Shown: in pieces, positions 1-10,741 of the stretch
How the letters are laid out: each line of letters opens with the position of its first letter
Numbering within the stretch: position 1 is the stretch's first letter
Translations under genes and position numbers: made by a program
Source of the DNA: Pseudomonas sp. PA15(2017)
GTDB taxonomy: Bacteria; Pseudomonadota; Gammaproteobacteria; Pseudomonadales; Pseudomonadaceae
Assembly: GCF_001945395.1 (NCBI RefSeq)
Contig: NZ_MSXV01000011.1
Location: 62,001 to 126,000 of the forward strand
Direction of reading: 5' to 3'
DNA: 64,000 bases
Notes under the pieces: model-generated
Database searches by the model: none
The model's input: the letters and a program-made list of their open reading frames with translations, nothing else
Told to the model about the DNA's origin: nothing

Positions 1-2046
1 GAGCACTTCATAGGCCAGGAACGGATAAACCGCCGACGCGCCGAAGCCGATCAGCACCGCGTAGTGGTGCGGGTCACGGGCGGTAGCGGTTTCCACCAGG
101 ATGTTGCAGTCGCAACGCAGGCCGGTCTCGGTCAGACGGTGATGCACGGCGCCAGTGACCAGTGCGGCGTGGGCTGGCAGCTTGCCAGGGGCGATATGGC
201 GGTCGCTCAATACCAGCAAGACCTTACCGGCACGCACGGCCTCTTCGGCCTGATCGGCCATGTTGCGCACGGCCGCTTCCAGACCGATCGACTCGTCGTA
301 GTTGAGGTCGATGATCTGCCGCTCGAAACCCGGACGGTCCAGGTTCATCAAGGTGCGCCACTTGGCCGGAGAGATCACCGGCGAGCTGAGAATGACGCGA
401 ATGGCGTGCTCGGGCGATTCCTCGAAGATGTTGCGCTCGGCCCCGAGGCAGATCTCCAGCGACATGACGATGGCTTCACGCAGCGGGTCGATCGGCGGGT
501 TGGTGACCTGGGCGAACTGCTGGCGGAAGTAGTCGTACGGCGAGCGCACGCGCTGGCTCAGCACGGCCATCGGCGTATCGTCGCCCATGGAGCCGACCGC
601 TTCCTGGCCCTGCTCGGCGAGCGGGCGCAGCACCTGGTCACGCTCCTCGAACGTGACCTGGAACATCTTCATGTACTGCTTGAGCTGATCGGCCTCGTAG
701 AAGGCCGAGCCATGGTCGTTGTCTTCCATGGTCGCGCGCACGCGCAGCGCACTCTTGCGCAGCCACTGCTTGTAGGGATGACGCGACTTCAGGCGGTTGT
801 CGATGTCGTCGGTGGTCAGCACCTGGCCGGTTTCGGTGTCCACGGCGAGGATCTGGCCCGGGCCGACACGGCCCTTGGCGACCACGTCTTCGGGCTGGTA
901 ATTCCACACGCCGATTTCCGAAGCCAGGGTGATGTAGCCATTGGTGGTAGTCACCCAGCGCGCCGGGCGCAGGCCGTTGCGGTCGAGCAGGCACACGGCA
1001 TGGCGACCATCGGTCAGCACCACGCCAGCCGGACCGTCCCAGGGTTCCATGTGCATGGAGTTGTATTCGTAGAACGCGCGCAGGTCGGCGTCCATGGTCT
1101 CGACGTTCTGCCAGGCCGGCGGAATGATCATACGCACGCCGCGGAACAGGTCGATACCGCCGGTGACCATCAGCTCGAGCATGTTGTCCATGCTCGAGGA
1201 GTCCGAACCGACGCGGTTGACCAGCGGGCCGAACTCGTCGAGGGCCGGGATCTGGCCATTCTCGAACTTGGTACGGCGCGCCTGGGCCCAGTTGCGGTTG
1301 CCGGTGATGGTGTTGATCTCGCCGTTGTGGGCGAGGAAACGGAACGGCTGAGCCAGCGGCCACTTCGGCAGGGTGTTGGTGGAGAAGCGCTGGTGGAACA
1401 CGCAGATCGCAGTCTGCAGGCGCTCGTCACCCAGGTCCGGGTAGAACTGCTGCAGGTCGGCCGGCATCATCAGGCCTTTGTAGATGATGGTCTTGTGCGA
1501 AAAGCTGCAGATGTAGTGCTCGGTGTCGGCGGCATTGGTCACCGAAGAGCGACGACGGGCGCAGAACAGCTTGATGGCGAATTCCTGGTCGCTCAGGCCT
1601 TCACCGCCGATGAACACCTGCTCGATCTGCGGCAGACGCTCGAGCGCCAGTTGGCCGAGCACGCTGGTATCCAGCGGCACCTTGCGCCAGCCGACCAGAT
1701 TCAGGCCAGCAGCCTGGATCTCGCGGTTCATGTTCTCGCGGGCAGCGCTGGCCTTGGCGTCATCCTGGTTGAGGAAGACCATGCCAACGGCATATTGCCT
1801 GGGCAGCTCGACGCCAAAGGTGTCCTTGGCGATGGCGCGCAGGAACAGATCGGGCTTTTGAATCAGCAAACCGCAACCATCACCGGTCTTGCCATCGGCG
1901 TTGATGCCACCACGGTGGGTCATGCAGGTCAGTGCTTCGATCGCCGTCTGCAACAGGTGATGGCTGGCCTCACCTTGCATGTGGGCGATCAGGCCGAAGC
2001 CGCAGTTATCCTTGAACTCATCAGGACGGTACAAACCTGCTTTCAT
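1..2046 (-). CDS. gltB: Glutamate synthase large subunit (GltB), N-terminal 682 codons, cut by window edge
   Basis: Large (alpha) subunit of NADPH glutamate synthase, which transfers the amide of glutamine to 2-oxoglutarate in cytoplasmic nitrogen assimilation. The minus frame is open from ATG at 2046 to base 1. The protein starts [18 protein letters not shown], so the class II amidotransferase nucleophile is Cys15, exposed after propeptide removal. The glutaminase-domain motifs HQRFSTNT and LAHNGEIN, followed by the GNRNW segment, can be read downstream. About 680 of the roughly 1480 residues usual for the family are visible; the FMN synthase domain and GXGXG helix lie outside. A spaced RBS (GGTGAGAG) precedes the ATG. 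A long plus-strand open frame over the same bases is an antisense shadow. Confidence 0.96.
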   Translation of the reverse strand, partial: MKAGLYRPDEFKDNCGFGLIAHMQGEASHHLLQTAIEALTCMTHRGGINADGKTGDGCGLLIQKPDLFLRAIAKDTFGVELPRQYAVGMVFLNQDDAKASAARENMNREIQAAGLNLVGWRKVPLDTSVLGQLALERLPQIEQVFIGGEGLSDQEFAIKLFCARRRSSVTNAADTEHYICSFSHKTIIYKGLMMPADLQQFYPDLGDERLQTAICVFHQRFSTNTLPKWPLAQPFRFLAHNGEINTITGNRNWAQARRTKFENGQIPALDEFGPLVNRVGSDSSSMDNMLELMVTGGIDLFRGVRMIIPPAWQNVETMDADLRAFYEYNSMHMEPWDGPAGVVLTDGRHAVCLLDRNGLRPARWVTTTNGYITLASEIGVWNYQPEDVVAKGRVGPGQILAVDTETGQVLTTDDIDNRLKSRHPYKQWLRKSALRVRATMEDNDHGSAFYEADQLKQYMKMFQVTFEERDQVLRPLAEQGQEAVGSMGDDTPMAVLSQRVRSPYDYFRQQFAQVTNPPIDPLREAIVMSLEICLGAERNIFEESPEHAIRVILSSPVISPAKWRTLMNLDRPGFERQIIDLNYDESIGLEAAVRNMADQAEEAVRAGKVLLVLSDRHIAPGKLPAHAALVTGAVHHRLTETGLRCDCNILVETATARDPHHYAVLIGFGASAVYPFLAYEVL

Positions 2047-2135
2047 AAGGGACTCTCACCAGACAGCCTTTCTCAGGCGTTTTCTCTAATCCGCGCGCAG
2101 GTCTAGACGCCGCGTTGCGCAGGCAAACGGAGGGC

Positions 2136-2163
2136 ATTGTACATAGCGAGATAGACGTCACAA
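2136..2163 (-). promoter_or_regulatory. Candidate sigma70 promoter of gltB
   Basis: On the minus strand, TTGTGA (2163-2158) and TACAAT (2141-2136) are separated by 16 nt, about 90 nt upstream of the gltB ATG and just beyond the damX terminator. This is a consensus-like match judged by eye only. Confidence 0.45.
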
Positions 2164-2209
2164 AGAACAATGTGACGAAAAACAGGAATAAAATGTCGCA
2201 AAAACGAAA

Positions 2210-2241
2210 GAGCCCGTTACATCAATTTCTGCGTAACGGGC
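2210..2241 (-). terminator. Intrinsic terminator after damX
   Basis: Perfect 10-bp stem AGCCCGTTAC/GTAACGGGCT with a 12-nt loop. On the minus strand it is followed by CTTTCGTTTTTG. It lies 8 nt past the damX stop and separates the aro/damX unit from gltB. Confidence 0.8.
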
Positions 2242-2249
2242 TGTTTCGA

Positions 2250-3872
2250 TCAGTTGGCCATTTCCTGGGTGACGCTGGCGAAGGTCTTTGGCCACGGCTT
2301 GCCGGCCTGAACCTTGGCAGGCAGGGTCTTCACGGCAGCCTGGGCGGCATCGCGGCTGGCAAAGCTACCATAAGTGATGACGAAAAGCGGCTTACCCTGG
2401 TGCATCTTCTTGAAGTAGCGGTACTGCGCACCGTTCTGGCTGACGAAGGAACGCGCACTGGCTTCCGTGCTGGTGCCCAGCACCTGCAAGGTGTAGTGGC
2501 CCTTGTTCTGCGCCGCATACCAGGCATTGGCTTGCGAGCCGCCAGCCGTCGCTGGCGCCTGGGCCGCTGGTGCAGGCCGAGTTGCCTGGGCAGGTGGCGT
2601 CGCTGGCTTGGGTTGCTCTGCCGGTTTCGGCTGCTGCACGGGCTTCGGTTGTTCAACCGGTTTGGGCTGCGGCGTAGCCGGCGTGGCGACTTGCGGCGCC
2701 GGAGCAGGCGTCGGTGCAGGCACATTCTGCGAGGCGGTGGGCGGCACAGTGACCGGTGCGGTTGGCGTGGACTCCGGCAGCTCCACGCTTGCCTCACCGT
2801 CGGTCTCGCCCGCGGCCTGGGCCAGCGGCTGACGGATGACCGGCTGGGATTGGCCCACGAGGGGCAGCGGCAACGGCTGATTGCTGCCCGCGAACTCGAT
2901 CGGCGGCCGGCCATCAGCGCCCTGCTCGGCACCGGCCGGAGCGCTTGGCGCCGTTTGAGGCGGCGGCGCACTGTCCATTGGCAACTGAGCCTGGGTCGCA
3001 GCCGGCGTATCGGTAGACTCCGAGCGACCTTGCATCAACAGGGCTGCAGCCACGCCGACTACCACCACGCCAAGCGCAAGCAGGTGCTTCTTGGGCAGCT
3101 TGAAGGCGAAGCCGCCACCCTTCACCGCGCCGCGGCGGGCGGCCATGGCGTCGATCAGCACCTCGCGCGCGACCCGGTTGATCTCGCCAGGCCAGCCGCC
3201 GGAGCGCTCGTGGATCAGCTCGACCTGCTCATCGGACAGCAACTCGATGCCCTGAGCCGCACCATCCAGGCGCACAGCCAGGTATTCACGGGTTTCTTCT
3301 TCGCTGTACGGTTCGAGTTCGATGACGTGGAACGACTCTTCACCGTTGCTCAGGGCATCCAGGCGGGCGATCAGATCGGTATCGGAGAACAGGAAAACGT
3401 GAGGGCGTCCTTCGGCATTGCCCTGGGCCAGTATCAGCAGCTCGTCGATCGCCGCGTCGCTGAGTTCTTCGGCATCGTCGATCAGCAGGTAGACTTCCTG
3501 CCCGGTCAGCGACAGCTGGCCGACCTGGCCGAGCAGAGCGGCACGGTCGGTCTGCTGCGTATTCAAACCCTGGGCGATGTGGCGCATCAGGGTCGCAGGA
3601 TCGGCAGCGCCCTGGGCCGAAACCACCACATTGTGCACGGCCTGCTTGTTGGTGCTGGCGACCAGTGCCTGACGCAGCAGGGTCTTGCCGCTGCCCTCTG
3701 GGCCGGTGACCACCAGCAGCAACTGGCTATAGCGCGCCAGGTGATGCAACTGCCCGAGCACCGGCTTGCGTTGTGCCGGGAAGAACTTGAATCCAGGCAC
3801 CCGCGCCGCGAAAGGGTCGTGGGTGAACTGGTAATGATCGAGAAATGCTTCGTCGGCGTGCAAACTGGTCAT
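2250..3872 (-). CDS. damX: DamX-like AAA ATPase / SPOR-domain protein
   Basis: 540-residue inner-membrane protein linked to septal peptidoglycan. The cytoplasmic N-terminal part is an ExeA/GspA-like AAA domain with Walker A GPEGSGKT at 57-64 and Walker B VYLLIDDAEE near 128-137. One transmembrane helix spans about 263-280. A Pro/Ala/Gln/Lys-rich periplasmic linker (about 285-450) has repeated PKP motifs. A C-terminal SPOR domain covers about 455-535 and should bind denuded glycan strands at the septum. The start MTSLHADEAF was preferred over an upstream in-frame ATG at 3935, which lies inside aroB. It sits 7 nt downstream of aroB, the aroK-aroB-damX order seen in other gammaproteobacteria. 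The exact role in Pseudomonas is inferred from the domains. Confidence 0.88.
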   Translation of the reverse strand: MTSLHADEAFLDHYQFTHDPFAARVPGFKFFPAQRKPVLGQLHHLARYSQLLLVVTGPEGSGKTLLRQALVASTNKQAVHNVVVSAQGAADPATLMRHIAQGLNTQQTDRAALLGQVGQLSLTGQEVYLLIDDAEELSDAAIDELLILAQGNAEGRPHVFLFSDTDLIARLDALSNGEESFHVIELEPYSEEETREYLAVRLDGAAQGIELLSDEQVELIHERSGGWPGEINRVAREVLIDAMAARRGAVKGGGFAFKLPKKHLLALGVVVVGVAAALLMQGRSESTDTPAATQAQLPMDSAPPPQTAPSAPAGAEQGADGRPPIEFAGSNQPLPLPLVGQSQPVIRQPLAQAAGETDGEASVELPESTPTAPVTVPPTASQNVPAPTPAPAPQVATPATPQPKPVEQPKPVQQPKPAEQPKPATPPAQATRPAPAAQAPATAGGSQANAWYAAQNKGHYTLQVLGTSTEASARSFVSQNGAQYRYFKKMHQGKPLFVITYGSFASRDAAQAAVKTLPAKVQAGKPWPKTFASVTQEMAN

Positions 3873-3879
3873 TGAATAC

Positions 3880-4986
3880 TCACTGATTGTTAAGCCGGGC
3901 CACCAGCGCCGGGTAATCGGCGGCCAGGGTGGCACTCAATATGTCTGCCGGGTAATCGCTGGTCACCACCGCCTCGCCGAGCGAGCGCAGCAGCACCAGC
4001 CGCAATTGACCATCCAGCACCTTCTTGTCCACGGCCATGTGCGCCAGGAACTGCTCGGGCGTCATCGTCTGCGGCGGTACCACAGGCAGGCCAGCAGCCT
4101 GGAAAAGACGAATACCACGATCGCGCTCGTCGGCATCGATCCAGCCCAGGCGATGGGACATCTCCAGGGCCATCACCGTTCCTGCCGCCACGGCTTCGCC
4201 ATGTAACCAGACGCCGTAGCCCATCTGCGTCTCGATGGCGTGACCGAAGGTATGACCCAGATTCAGGGTGGCGCGCACGCCGGTTTCCTTCTCGTCGGCA
4301 CCGACCACCCGAGCCTTGGCCGCACAGGAGCGCTCGATGGCCTCGGTCAAAGCGGCCTGATCCAAGCTGCGCAAGGCAACCATGTTCTCCTCGAGCCAAC
4401 CGAGGAACGGCGCGTCGCAGATAAGCCCGTATTTGATCACCTCAGCCAGGCCCGCCGACAGCTCACGCGGCGGCAGCGTGTCCAGGCTGCGCGTATCGAT
4501 CAGCACCGCTTGCGGCTGGTAGAACGCACCGACCATGTTCTTGCCCAGCGGATGATTGATTCCGGTCTTGCCACCTACGGAGGAATCGACCTGAGACAGC
4601 AGCGTAGTCGGCAACTGGATGAAGTTCACGCCACGCTGATAGCAGGCTGCAGCGAAACCGGCCATATCGCCGATCACCCCGCCGCCCAGGGCCAGGACGG
4701 TCGTGCGCCGGTCATGGCGAGCGCCGAGCAAGCCATCGAAGATGGTCTGCAGGGTTTCCCAGTTCTTGAACGCTTCGCCATCGGGCAGCACGATCGAGGT
4801 GACGCGGTAATCGGCGAGCGTGCCCTGCAGGGCTTGCAGGTACAGCGGCGCGATGGTCTCGTTGGTGACGATGGCCACCTGGCGTCCGATGATGTGCGGC
4901 GCCAACAGATCCGCACGACTCAGCAGGCCAGCCCCGATATGAATGGGGTAGCTGCGCTCAGCGAGATCAACATGAAGTGTTTGCAT
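3880..4986 (-). CDS. aroB: 3-dehydroquinate synthase
   Basis: Converts DAHP to 3-dehydroquinate, the second shikimate-pathway step, in the cytoplasm using NAD+ and a divalent metal. The 368 residues match the family length. The NAD-binding GGGVIGD lies at 101-107, followed by the substrate-binding [10 protein letters not shown] segment (135-144). The predicted metal ligands Glu182, His245 and His262 have the family spacing. It is downstream of aroK (51-nt gap) and 7 nt upstream of damX, so it is probably co-transcribed with both. Confidence 0.97.
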   Translation of the reverse strand: MQTLHVDLAERSYPIHIGAGLLSRADLLAPHIIGRQVAIVTNETIAPLYLQALQGTLADYRVTSIVLPDGEAFKNWETLQTIFDGLLGARHDRRTTVLALGGGVIGDMAGFAAACYQRGVNFIQLPTTLLSQVDSSVGGKTGINHPLGKNMVGAFYQPQAVLIDTRSLDTLPPRELSAGLAEVIKYGLICDAPFLGWLEENMVALRSLDQAALTEAIERSCAAKARVVGADEKETGVRATLNLGHTFGHAIETQMGYGVWLHGEAVAAGTVMALEMSHRLGWIDADERDRGIRLFQAAGLPVVPPQTMTPEQFLAHMAVDKKVLDGQLRLVLLRSLGEAVVTSDYPADILSATLAADYPALVARLNNQ

Positions 4987-5037
4987 GGAGCCCCCGATTG
5001 AAAAAGGGCTCTAGGATAGCGCAGTTCTGCCCTGTCA

Positions 5038-5556
5038 TTAACGGGGCGCCAGCGCTTCCAGCCGCTCGAGAATTTCCTGAACCACCATTCGCGGCGGACG
5101 CTCATCGGTCTCGATGATCACGTCAGCGATTTCCCGGTAAAGCGGATCACGAATGGCCAGCAGATCGGCCAGTACCTGCCCCGGATTGGGGGCACGCAGC
5201 AAAGGTCGGTTGCGATCACGGGCCGTGCGGTCGATCTGCTGCTCCACGGAAGCATGCAGATACACAACCCGGCCACTGTCGCGCAGCGCCTGGCGATTCT
5301 GCGTCCGCAAAACGGCACCACCGCCAGTAGCCAGTACCAGCCCATCAGCCTCGCACAGCGAGCAGATCACCGCCTGCTCGCGCTCACGAAAACCCTGTTC
5401 GCCCTCGACATCGAAAATCCAGGGTATATCGGCACCGGTACGCTGCTCGATCTCCTTGTCGGAGTCCTTGAATGGCAACCGCAGCTCTTTGGCAAGCAAA
5501 CGCCCGATGGTACTTTTTCCAGCACCCATCGGGCCGACAAGGATCAGATTACGCAC
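5038..5556 (-). CDS. aroK: Shikimate kinase I
   Basis: Phosphorylates the 3-hydroxyl of shikimate with ATP in the aromatic amino-acid pathway. The 172 residues show the P-loop GPMGAGKST at 8-16, the shikimate-binding DxD-type region (KDSDKEIE), the GGGAV segment and the flexible lid with RNRPLLR. It lies 3 nt downstream of the pilQ stop, at the distal end of the pilMNOPQ operon. This linkage of pilus and shikimate genes is conserved in Pseudomonas and implies read-through transcription. Confidence 0.97.
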   Translation of the reverse strand: MRNLILVGPMGAGKSTIGRLLAKELRLPFKDSDKEIEQRTGADIPWIFDVEGEQGFREREQAVICSLCEADGLVLATGGGAVLRTQNRQALRDSGRVVYLHASVEQQIDRTARDRNRPLLRAPNPGQVLADLLAIRDPLYREIADVIIETDERPPRMVVQEILERLEALAPR

Positions 5557-5559
5557 AAA

Positions 5560-7770
5560 TTACCGACTCACGGCCACCGCAGAGGTGTTCATGATGCGCG
5601 GAGTGATGAAAACCAGCAACTCGGTCTTGTTGTCGGAGATCGTGTCGCGACGGAACAGGCGTCCAAGATAGGGCACATCACCGAGGAAAGGGACCTTTTC
5701 CGTAGATTTGGTTTGAGTATTTTCAAACACACCGCCGATCACGATCGTTTCACCATCTGCAACTAGAACTTTTGCATTGACTTCGTTTTTGTTAATCGGC
5801 GGAACGCCATTGAGCACCCGGCCGAAGTCCGGTGCATCCTTGGTCACCTTGACCTCCATAATAATTCGATTATCCGGCGTGATCTGAGGAGTGACCTCTA
5901 GAGACAGGGCTGCTTCTTTGAAGGATGTAGACGTTGCCCCACTGGAGCTAGCTTCCTGATAAGGAACCTCTTGGCCTTTCAAAATTTTTGCGGTCTCTTT
6001 ATCCGAGGTGACGACCTTAGGCTGAGAAACGATCTCACCGTTTCCTGAGCTCTCCATCGCAGAAAGCTGAAGATCAAGCACGACATTGTTACTCAGAAAT
6101 CCAATGCCGATACCAGATGTACTGTTGGCTACTCCCATGTCGACAAAGGGCAAACGCGCCAATCCATCTTGTAGGGCAGTGCCGCCACCAATTTGGTCAG
6201 TTCCTACAAAACCAAGTCGTTGCCCAGTATCAGAATCAAAAGCCTGGGCACCATCCTTGCCACTTACATCCCAACCACCTCGCCTTGCACTCCCGCCCCA
6301 ACGCACGCCCAGTGCCTTGTCATAGTTGACGTTAGCCTCGACGATACGTGCCTCGATCATCACCTGGCGTACAGCCACGTCCAGCTGGGCAACGATACGA
6401 CGCAGCTCATCCAACCGCTCCTGAGTCTGGTAAGCGATGATGCTGTTGGTACGCTCATCGACGGTGATCGAGCCACGATCATCGGCAACGCCACCATTCG
6501 CACTGGTCACCGACTGGAACAGCTTGGCCATATCGGCCGCCTTGGCGTAGTTGACCTGAATCAGCTCACGACGCAGTGGGGCCAGTTCGGCGATCTGTTT
6601 CTGCGACTCCAGTTCCTGACGCTCACGGGCAGCAATTTCCTCAGCCGGCGCCACCAACAACACGTTGCCGACCTGACGCTTGTCCAAACCCTTGGTTTTC
6701 AGCACCAGATCCAGCGCCTGGTCCCAAGGCACGTTCTGCAGACGCAGAGTGATGTTGCCCGCCACCGTGTCACTGGCGACCAGGTTCAGGTCGGTGAAGT
6801 CGGCGATCAGCTGCAGCACCGAGCGCACGTCGATATCCTGGAAGTTCAGCGACAGCTTCTCGCCGGTATAGGCGAAGCGCTCGGCCTGACGCTTGTCGGC
6901 ATCTTCCTGGGTCAGCGGCTTGACGCTGAGAGTCAGCTTGTTCTCGGTCTGGTAGGCCAGATAATCGAAGGCACCAACAGGCTCGATGACGATGCTGGCA
7001 TCGTCACCGGTGCCACTGGCACTGACGAACTGCACCGGGGTCGCGAAGTCCTTGACGTCCAGGCGCACACGCAGGGCTTCAGGCAGCTGGGTGCGATTGA
7101 AATTCAGGATGATCTTGCCGCCACGCTCCTGAATATCAGGGCTGACAGACGCATCGGACAGGTTGATGACGACGTTGCCCTCGCCCTGCTCGCCGCGCTG
7201 GAAGTCGATATTGCTGATCGACTTGTTGACCGCGCCGAACACCTTCGGTGCAGCCGGCGCCGCGACCGGCGTTGCCGCCTGAGCGGGGCGCGCCGCCGCT
7301 GGTGCGGGCGCGCTTACCGGCGCAGCCGCCGTGGTGGTTGCCGAGGTGGCTACACCGGCACCGACCTGCACGAACAGGTTATTGCCTTCGGTGCGGGTAT
7401 TGTAGGACGACAGGTTGGTCAGGTTGATGATCAGACGCGTGCGATCCTTGGCCTCGACCACGGTAACGCTGCGCGCGTTACCCATGCCCAGCTCACGGTT
7501 CTTCACGCCCAGCTTGTTGGACACCCCCGGCAGGTCCAGCGCGATACGCGCCGGCTGCTCGATGGTATAGCCGCGCGGCGCTGCCACCGGCTCGTCGAAG
7601 GACAGTTTCAGCTCGACACGGTCACCCGGCAGAGCCGCCACGTCCAGCGCCTGCAGGTTGGCAGCCAGAGCGGCAGGAGAGAGCATTGCCACCAGCAGCG
7701 AGATGCTTAGGCGAGAAAGAGAGCTGTTCATGCTTGGGTTCCGTTTGGCAGACCGGTTATTTCTGTTCAT
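5560..7770 (-). CDS. pilQ: Type IV pilus secretin PilQ
   Basis: Outer-membrane secretin through which the type IV pilus passes. The order is: signal peptide ending ...SPAALAA, two AMIN peptidoglycan-binding domains (about 38-140 and 185-290), an N0/STN-like domain (about 308-380), an N1 domain, then the C-terminal secretin domain including the VPFLGDVPYLGRLF segment. The 736-residue form starts at 7770 behind GAGGTGAACC. An internal ATG at 7731 (MNSSLSRLSISLL, 723 aa) matches the P. aeruginosa N-terminus as I recall it and may be the true start. Bases about 5690-6340, coding the secretin domain, are visibly AT-richer than the rest (26 of 60 G+C at 5941-6000), suggesting mosaic ancestry. Confidence 0.95.
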   Translation of the reverse strand: MNRNNRSAKRNPSMNSSLSRLSISLLVAMLSPAALAANLQALDVAALPGDRVELKLSFDEPVAAPRGYTIEQPARIALDLPGVSNKLGVKNRELGMGNARSVTVVEAKDRTRLIINLTNLSSYNTRTEGNNLFVQVGAGVATSATTTAAAPVSAPAPAAARPAQAATPVAAPAAPKVFGAVNKSISNIDFQRGEQGEGNVVINLSDASVSPDIQERGGKIILNFNRTQLPEALRVRLDVKDFATPVQFVSASGTGDDASIVIEPVGAFDYLAYQTENKLTLSVKPLTQEDADKRQAERFAYTGEKLSLNFQDIDVRSVLQLIADFTDLNLVASDTVAGNITLRLQNVPWDQALDLVLKTKGLDKRQVGNVLLVAPAEEIAARERQELESQKQIAELAPLRRELIQVNYAKAADMAKLFQSVTSANGGVADDRGSITVDERTNSIIAYQTQERLDELRRIVAQLDVAVRQVMIEARIVEANVNYDKALGVRWGGSARRGGWDVSGKDGAQAFDSDTGQRLGFVGTDQIGGGTALQDGLARLPFVDMGVANSTSGIGIGFLSNNVVLDLQLSAMESSGNGEIVSQPKVVTSDKETAKILKGQEVPYQEASSSGATSTSFKEAALSLEVTPQITPDNRIIMEVKVTKDAPDFGRVLNGVPPINKNEVNAKVLVADGETIVIGGVFENTQTKSTEKVPFLGDVPYLGRLFRRDTISDNKTELLVFITPRIMNTSAVAVSR

Positions 7771-7785
7771 GGTTCACCTCGCTCC

Positions 7786-8304
7786 TCAGGAGCGTTCCTT
7801 CAGAGTGAGGGTACGAGGACGCTCGAGCCAGCCGCCATCACCGTCCGGGACGATCTCGACCACATCGATCTTGGCGCTGTCGATGGCGACGATGCGGCCT
7901 TCATTGCGTCCCAGGTAATCCCCGACCTTGACGCGATGGACCCCGCCCGCACCGCTCACCAGAGCGAACGAACCATTGTCATTGGCCAGCGTGCCGACCA
8001 TCTCGAACAGCTCGATATTGAACCCTTCGAGGAACTGCTTCACGCGCGTCTCGTCAGGTTTGATTTCCTTGCTGCCTTTCGCCCGAGCGACCATATCGAT
8101 CTTCACTGGCGGCTGGAATGGGCTGCGCAAGGCGGCAGCACTGTAGGTGAAGCTTTCGTAGGGTTCAGGCTGCGGCAGGGGCTCGATCTGGCCCCTTGGC
8201 CGCGCCCGCACTTCATCCATATACGCTTGCAGGTCGCTGAAGTCGCCGCCGCCGCAACCGCTCAGGGTCAGCAGCAGCAGACCAGGTACGAGGACACGTT
8301 TCAT
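7786..8304 (-). CDS. pilP: Type IV pilus lipoprotein PilP
   Basis: Inner-membrane lipoprotein linking the PilN/PilO dimer to PilQ. The 172 residues begin with a lipoprotein signal, lipobox LSGC with Cys17. A flexible Pro-rich region follows, with RSPFQPP near the middle, and then a C-terminal beta-rich HR-type domain (VGTLANDNGSFALV...VKVGDYLG) that contacts the secretin N0 domain. It overlaps pilO by 4 nt and precedes pilQ by 15 nt, so translation is probably coupled. Confidence 0.95.
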   Translation of the reverse strand: MKRVLVPGLLLLTLSGCGGGDFSDLQAYMDEVRARPRGQIEPLPQPEPYESFTYSAAALRSPFQPPVKIDMVARAKGSKEIKPDETRVKQFLEGFNIELFEMVGTLANDNGSFALVSGAGGVHRVKVGDYLGRNEGRIVAIDSAKIDVVEIVPDGDGGWLERPRTLTLKERS

Positions 8305-8924
8305 TGGTGTGCCCCCTTGTCGTTGTACCGATAGGTCTTGGCCAGAACCTTCATGCGCAGCTTGGAGGTACTGCCCTGCTCGGCCGGCACCAACTCGAAA
8401 TCGTGCAACGTGACGATGCGCGGCTGGCTGGCGACGCCACTGACGAAGGTCGCCAGGTCATGATAGCCGCCGACCACCTGAATCTGGATAGGTAGCTCGA
8501 TATAGAAAGGCTGCGTGACTTCCGGTAGCAACTTGATCTCCTCGAACTCCAGGCCGCTGTCCAGGCCGATACGGGTGATATCTTCGAGCAGACCCGGCAC
8601 TTCGGTGTCACTGGGCAACTGCTTGAGCAGAGCGCCGAAGGACGTTTCAGCCTCCTTCATCTGCTCACGGTAAGCCTCGAGATTGGCGGCCTGGAACGCC
8701 TTGGTAGAGAACTGCTCCTTGAGCGTTTCCTCATCCATACGCTGCTGATCCAGCGTGGCCTGCAGATCCTTCAGGTGGAAGTTATAGCCCAGCACCAGAA
8801 CCAACACGACGGCCAGAATGCCGGCGATCACCTTGACCGCGGCAGGCCAGGAACCGATGTTGTTCAGATCGAGATCATTGATATCGACCTTGCGTAGGCT
8901 GGCCAGAGAATCATTCAGGCTCAT
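8301..8924 (-). CDS. pilO: Type IV pilus inner-membrane protein PilO
   Basis: Bitopic alignment-subcomplex protein that dimerises with PilN. The 207 residues have a short cytoplasmic N-terminus (LRKVDINDLDLNNIGSWP), one transmembrane helix at about 32-48, a periplasmic coiled coil (about 52-95) and a ferredoxin-like fold containing the PFYIELPIQIQVVGGYHDLATF segment split around residue 140. The start overlaps the pilN stop by 4 nt and the end overlaps pilP by 4 nt. Confidence 0.95.
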   Translation of the reverse strand: MSLNDSLASLRKVDINDLDLNNIGSWPAAVKVIAGILAVVLVLVLGYNFHLKDLQATLDQQRMDEETLKEQFSTKAFQAANLEAYREQMKEAETSFGALLKQLPSDTEVPGLLEDITRIGLDSGLEFEEIKLLPEVTQPFYIELPIQIQVVGGYHDLATFVSGVASQPRIVTLHDFELVPAEQGSTSKLRMKVLAKTYRYNDKGAHQ

Positions 8925-9492
8925 GGCTTGACCTCCGCTTCTTCCTTGACGGGCTTGGCTTGCTGCACGGTCAGCTGGAAGGTGTTGGCCTGATCCACTG
9001 CGCCAGCGGTGACGGCCTTGACCTCGGTCAGGTTTGGCGCAGTCAGCCAGTCGGAAGCATCCATATCACGCATCAGCTTGGAAACCCGGCTATTCGACTC
9101 GGCCGCGCCAACGATGGCGATGGTCTTGTCGGTCATTTTCACCCCGGTGAAGTACACACCGTCAGGCAGCGTTCTCACCAACTGGTCGAACACATGGCCA
9201 ATGATCGGGCGGTTGCCCTGTAGATCCTGAATGATCTTCATCCGCTCCAACAGTTGCTGGCGGCGCGTGCGCAGCTCACTGATTTCCGCGATGCGGGTAT
9301 CGAGCACAGCAATTTCCTTGCGCACGAAGTCGTTACGGGCCTGTTGATTCTCGATCTCACCGTTGAGGTACTGGTCGCCCAGGAAAATCAGTGCTGCAGC
9401 GGCGACCAGAAGGCCGCCCAGCGACACCAGAAAACGCTGCTTGCGCTCTTCGCGAAGCTGCTCGCGCCAGGGAAGGAGGTTAATCCGCGCCA

Positions 9493-9493
<1 letters not shown>
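8921..9493 (-). CDS. pilN: Type IV pilus inner-membrane protein PilN
   Basis: 190-residue bitopic partner of PilO. Its cytoplasmic tail carries the conserved PilM-docking motif INLLPWR at residues 4-10. A transmembrane helix follows at about 22-42, then a periplasmic coiled coil and a ferredoxin-like domain. The ATG overlaps the last base of the pilM stop codon (shared base 9493). It is the second gene of the pilMNOPQ operon. Confidence 0.95.

Positions 9494-10741
<1,248 letters not shown>

Noticed and set aside
64-2106. 680-codon open frame on the plus strand
   Set aside because: Antisense to gltB, whose minus-strand product matches the family throughout; the frame is open only because of GC-rich codon bias.
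2115-3875. 586-codon plus-strand frame opposite damX
   Set aside because: Arg/His/Gly-rich shadow of a well-supported gene.
6193-7710. 505-codon plus-strand open frame opposite pilQ
   Set aside because: Shadow of pilQ, no RBS, composition of an antisense frame.
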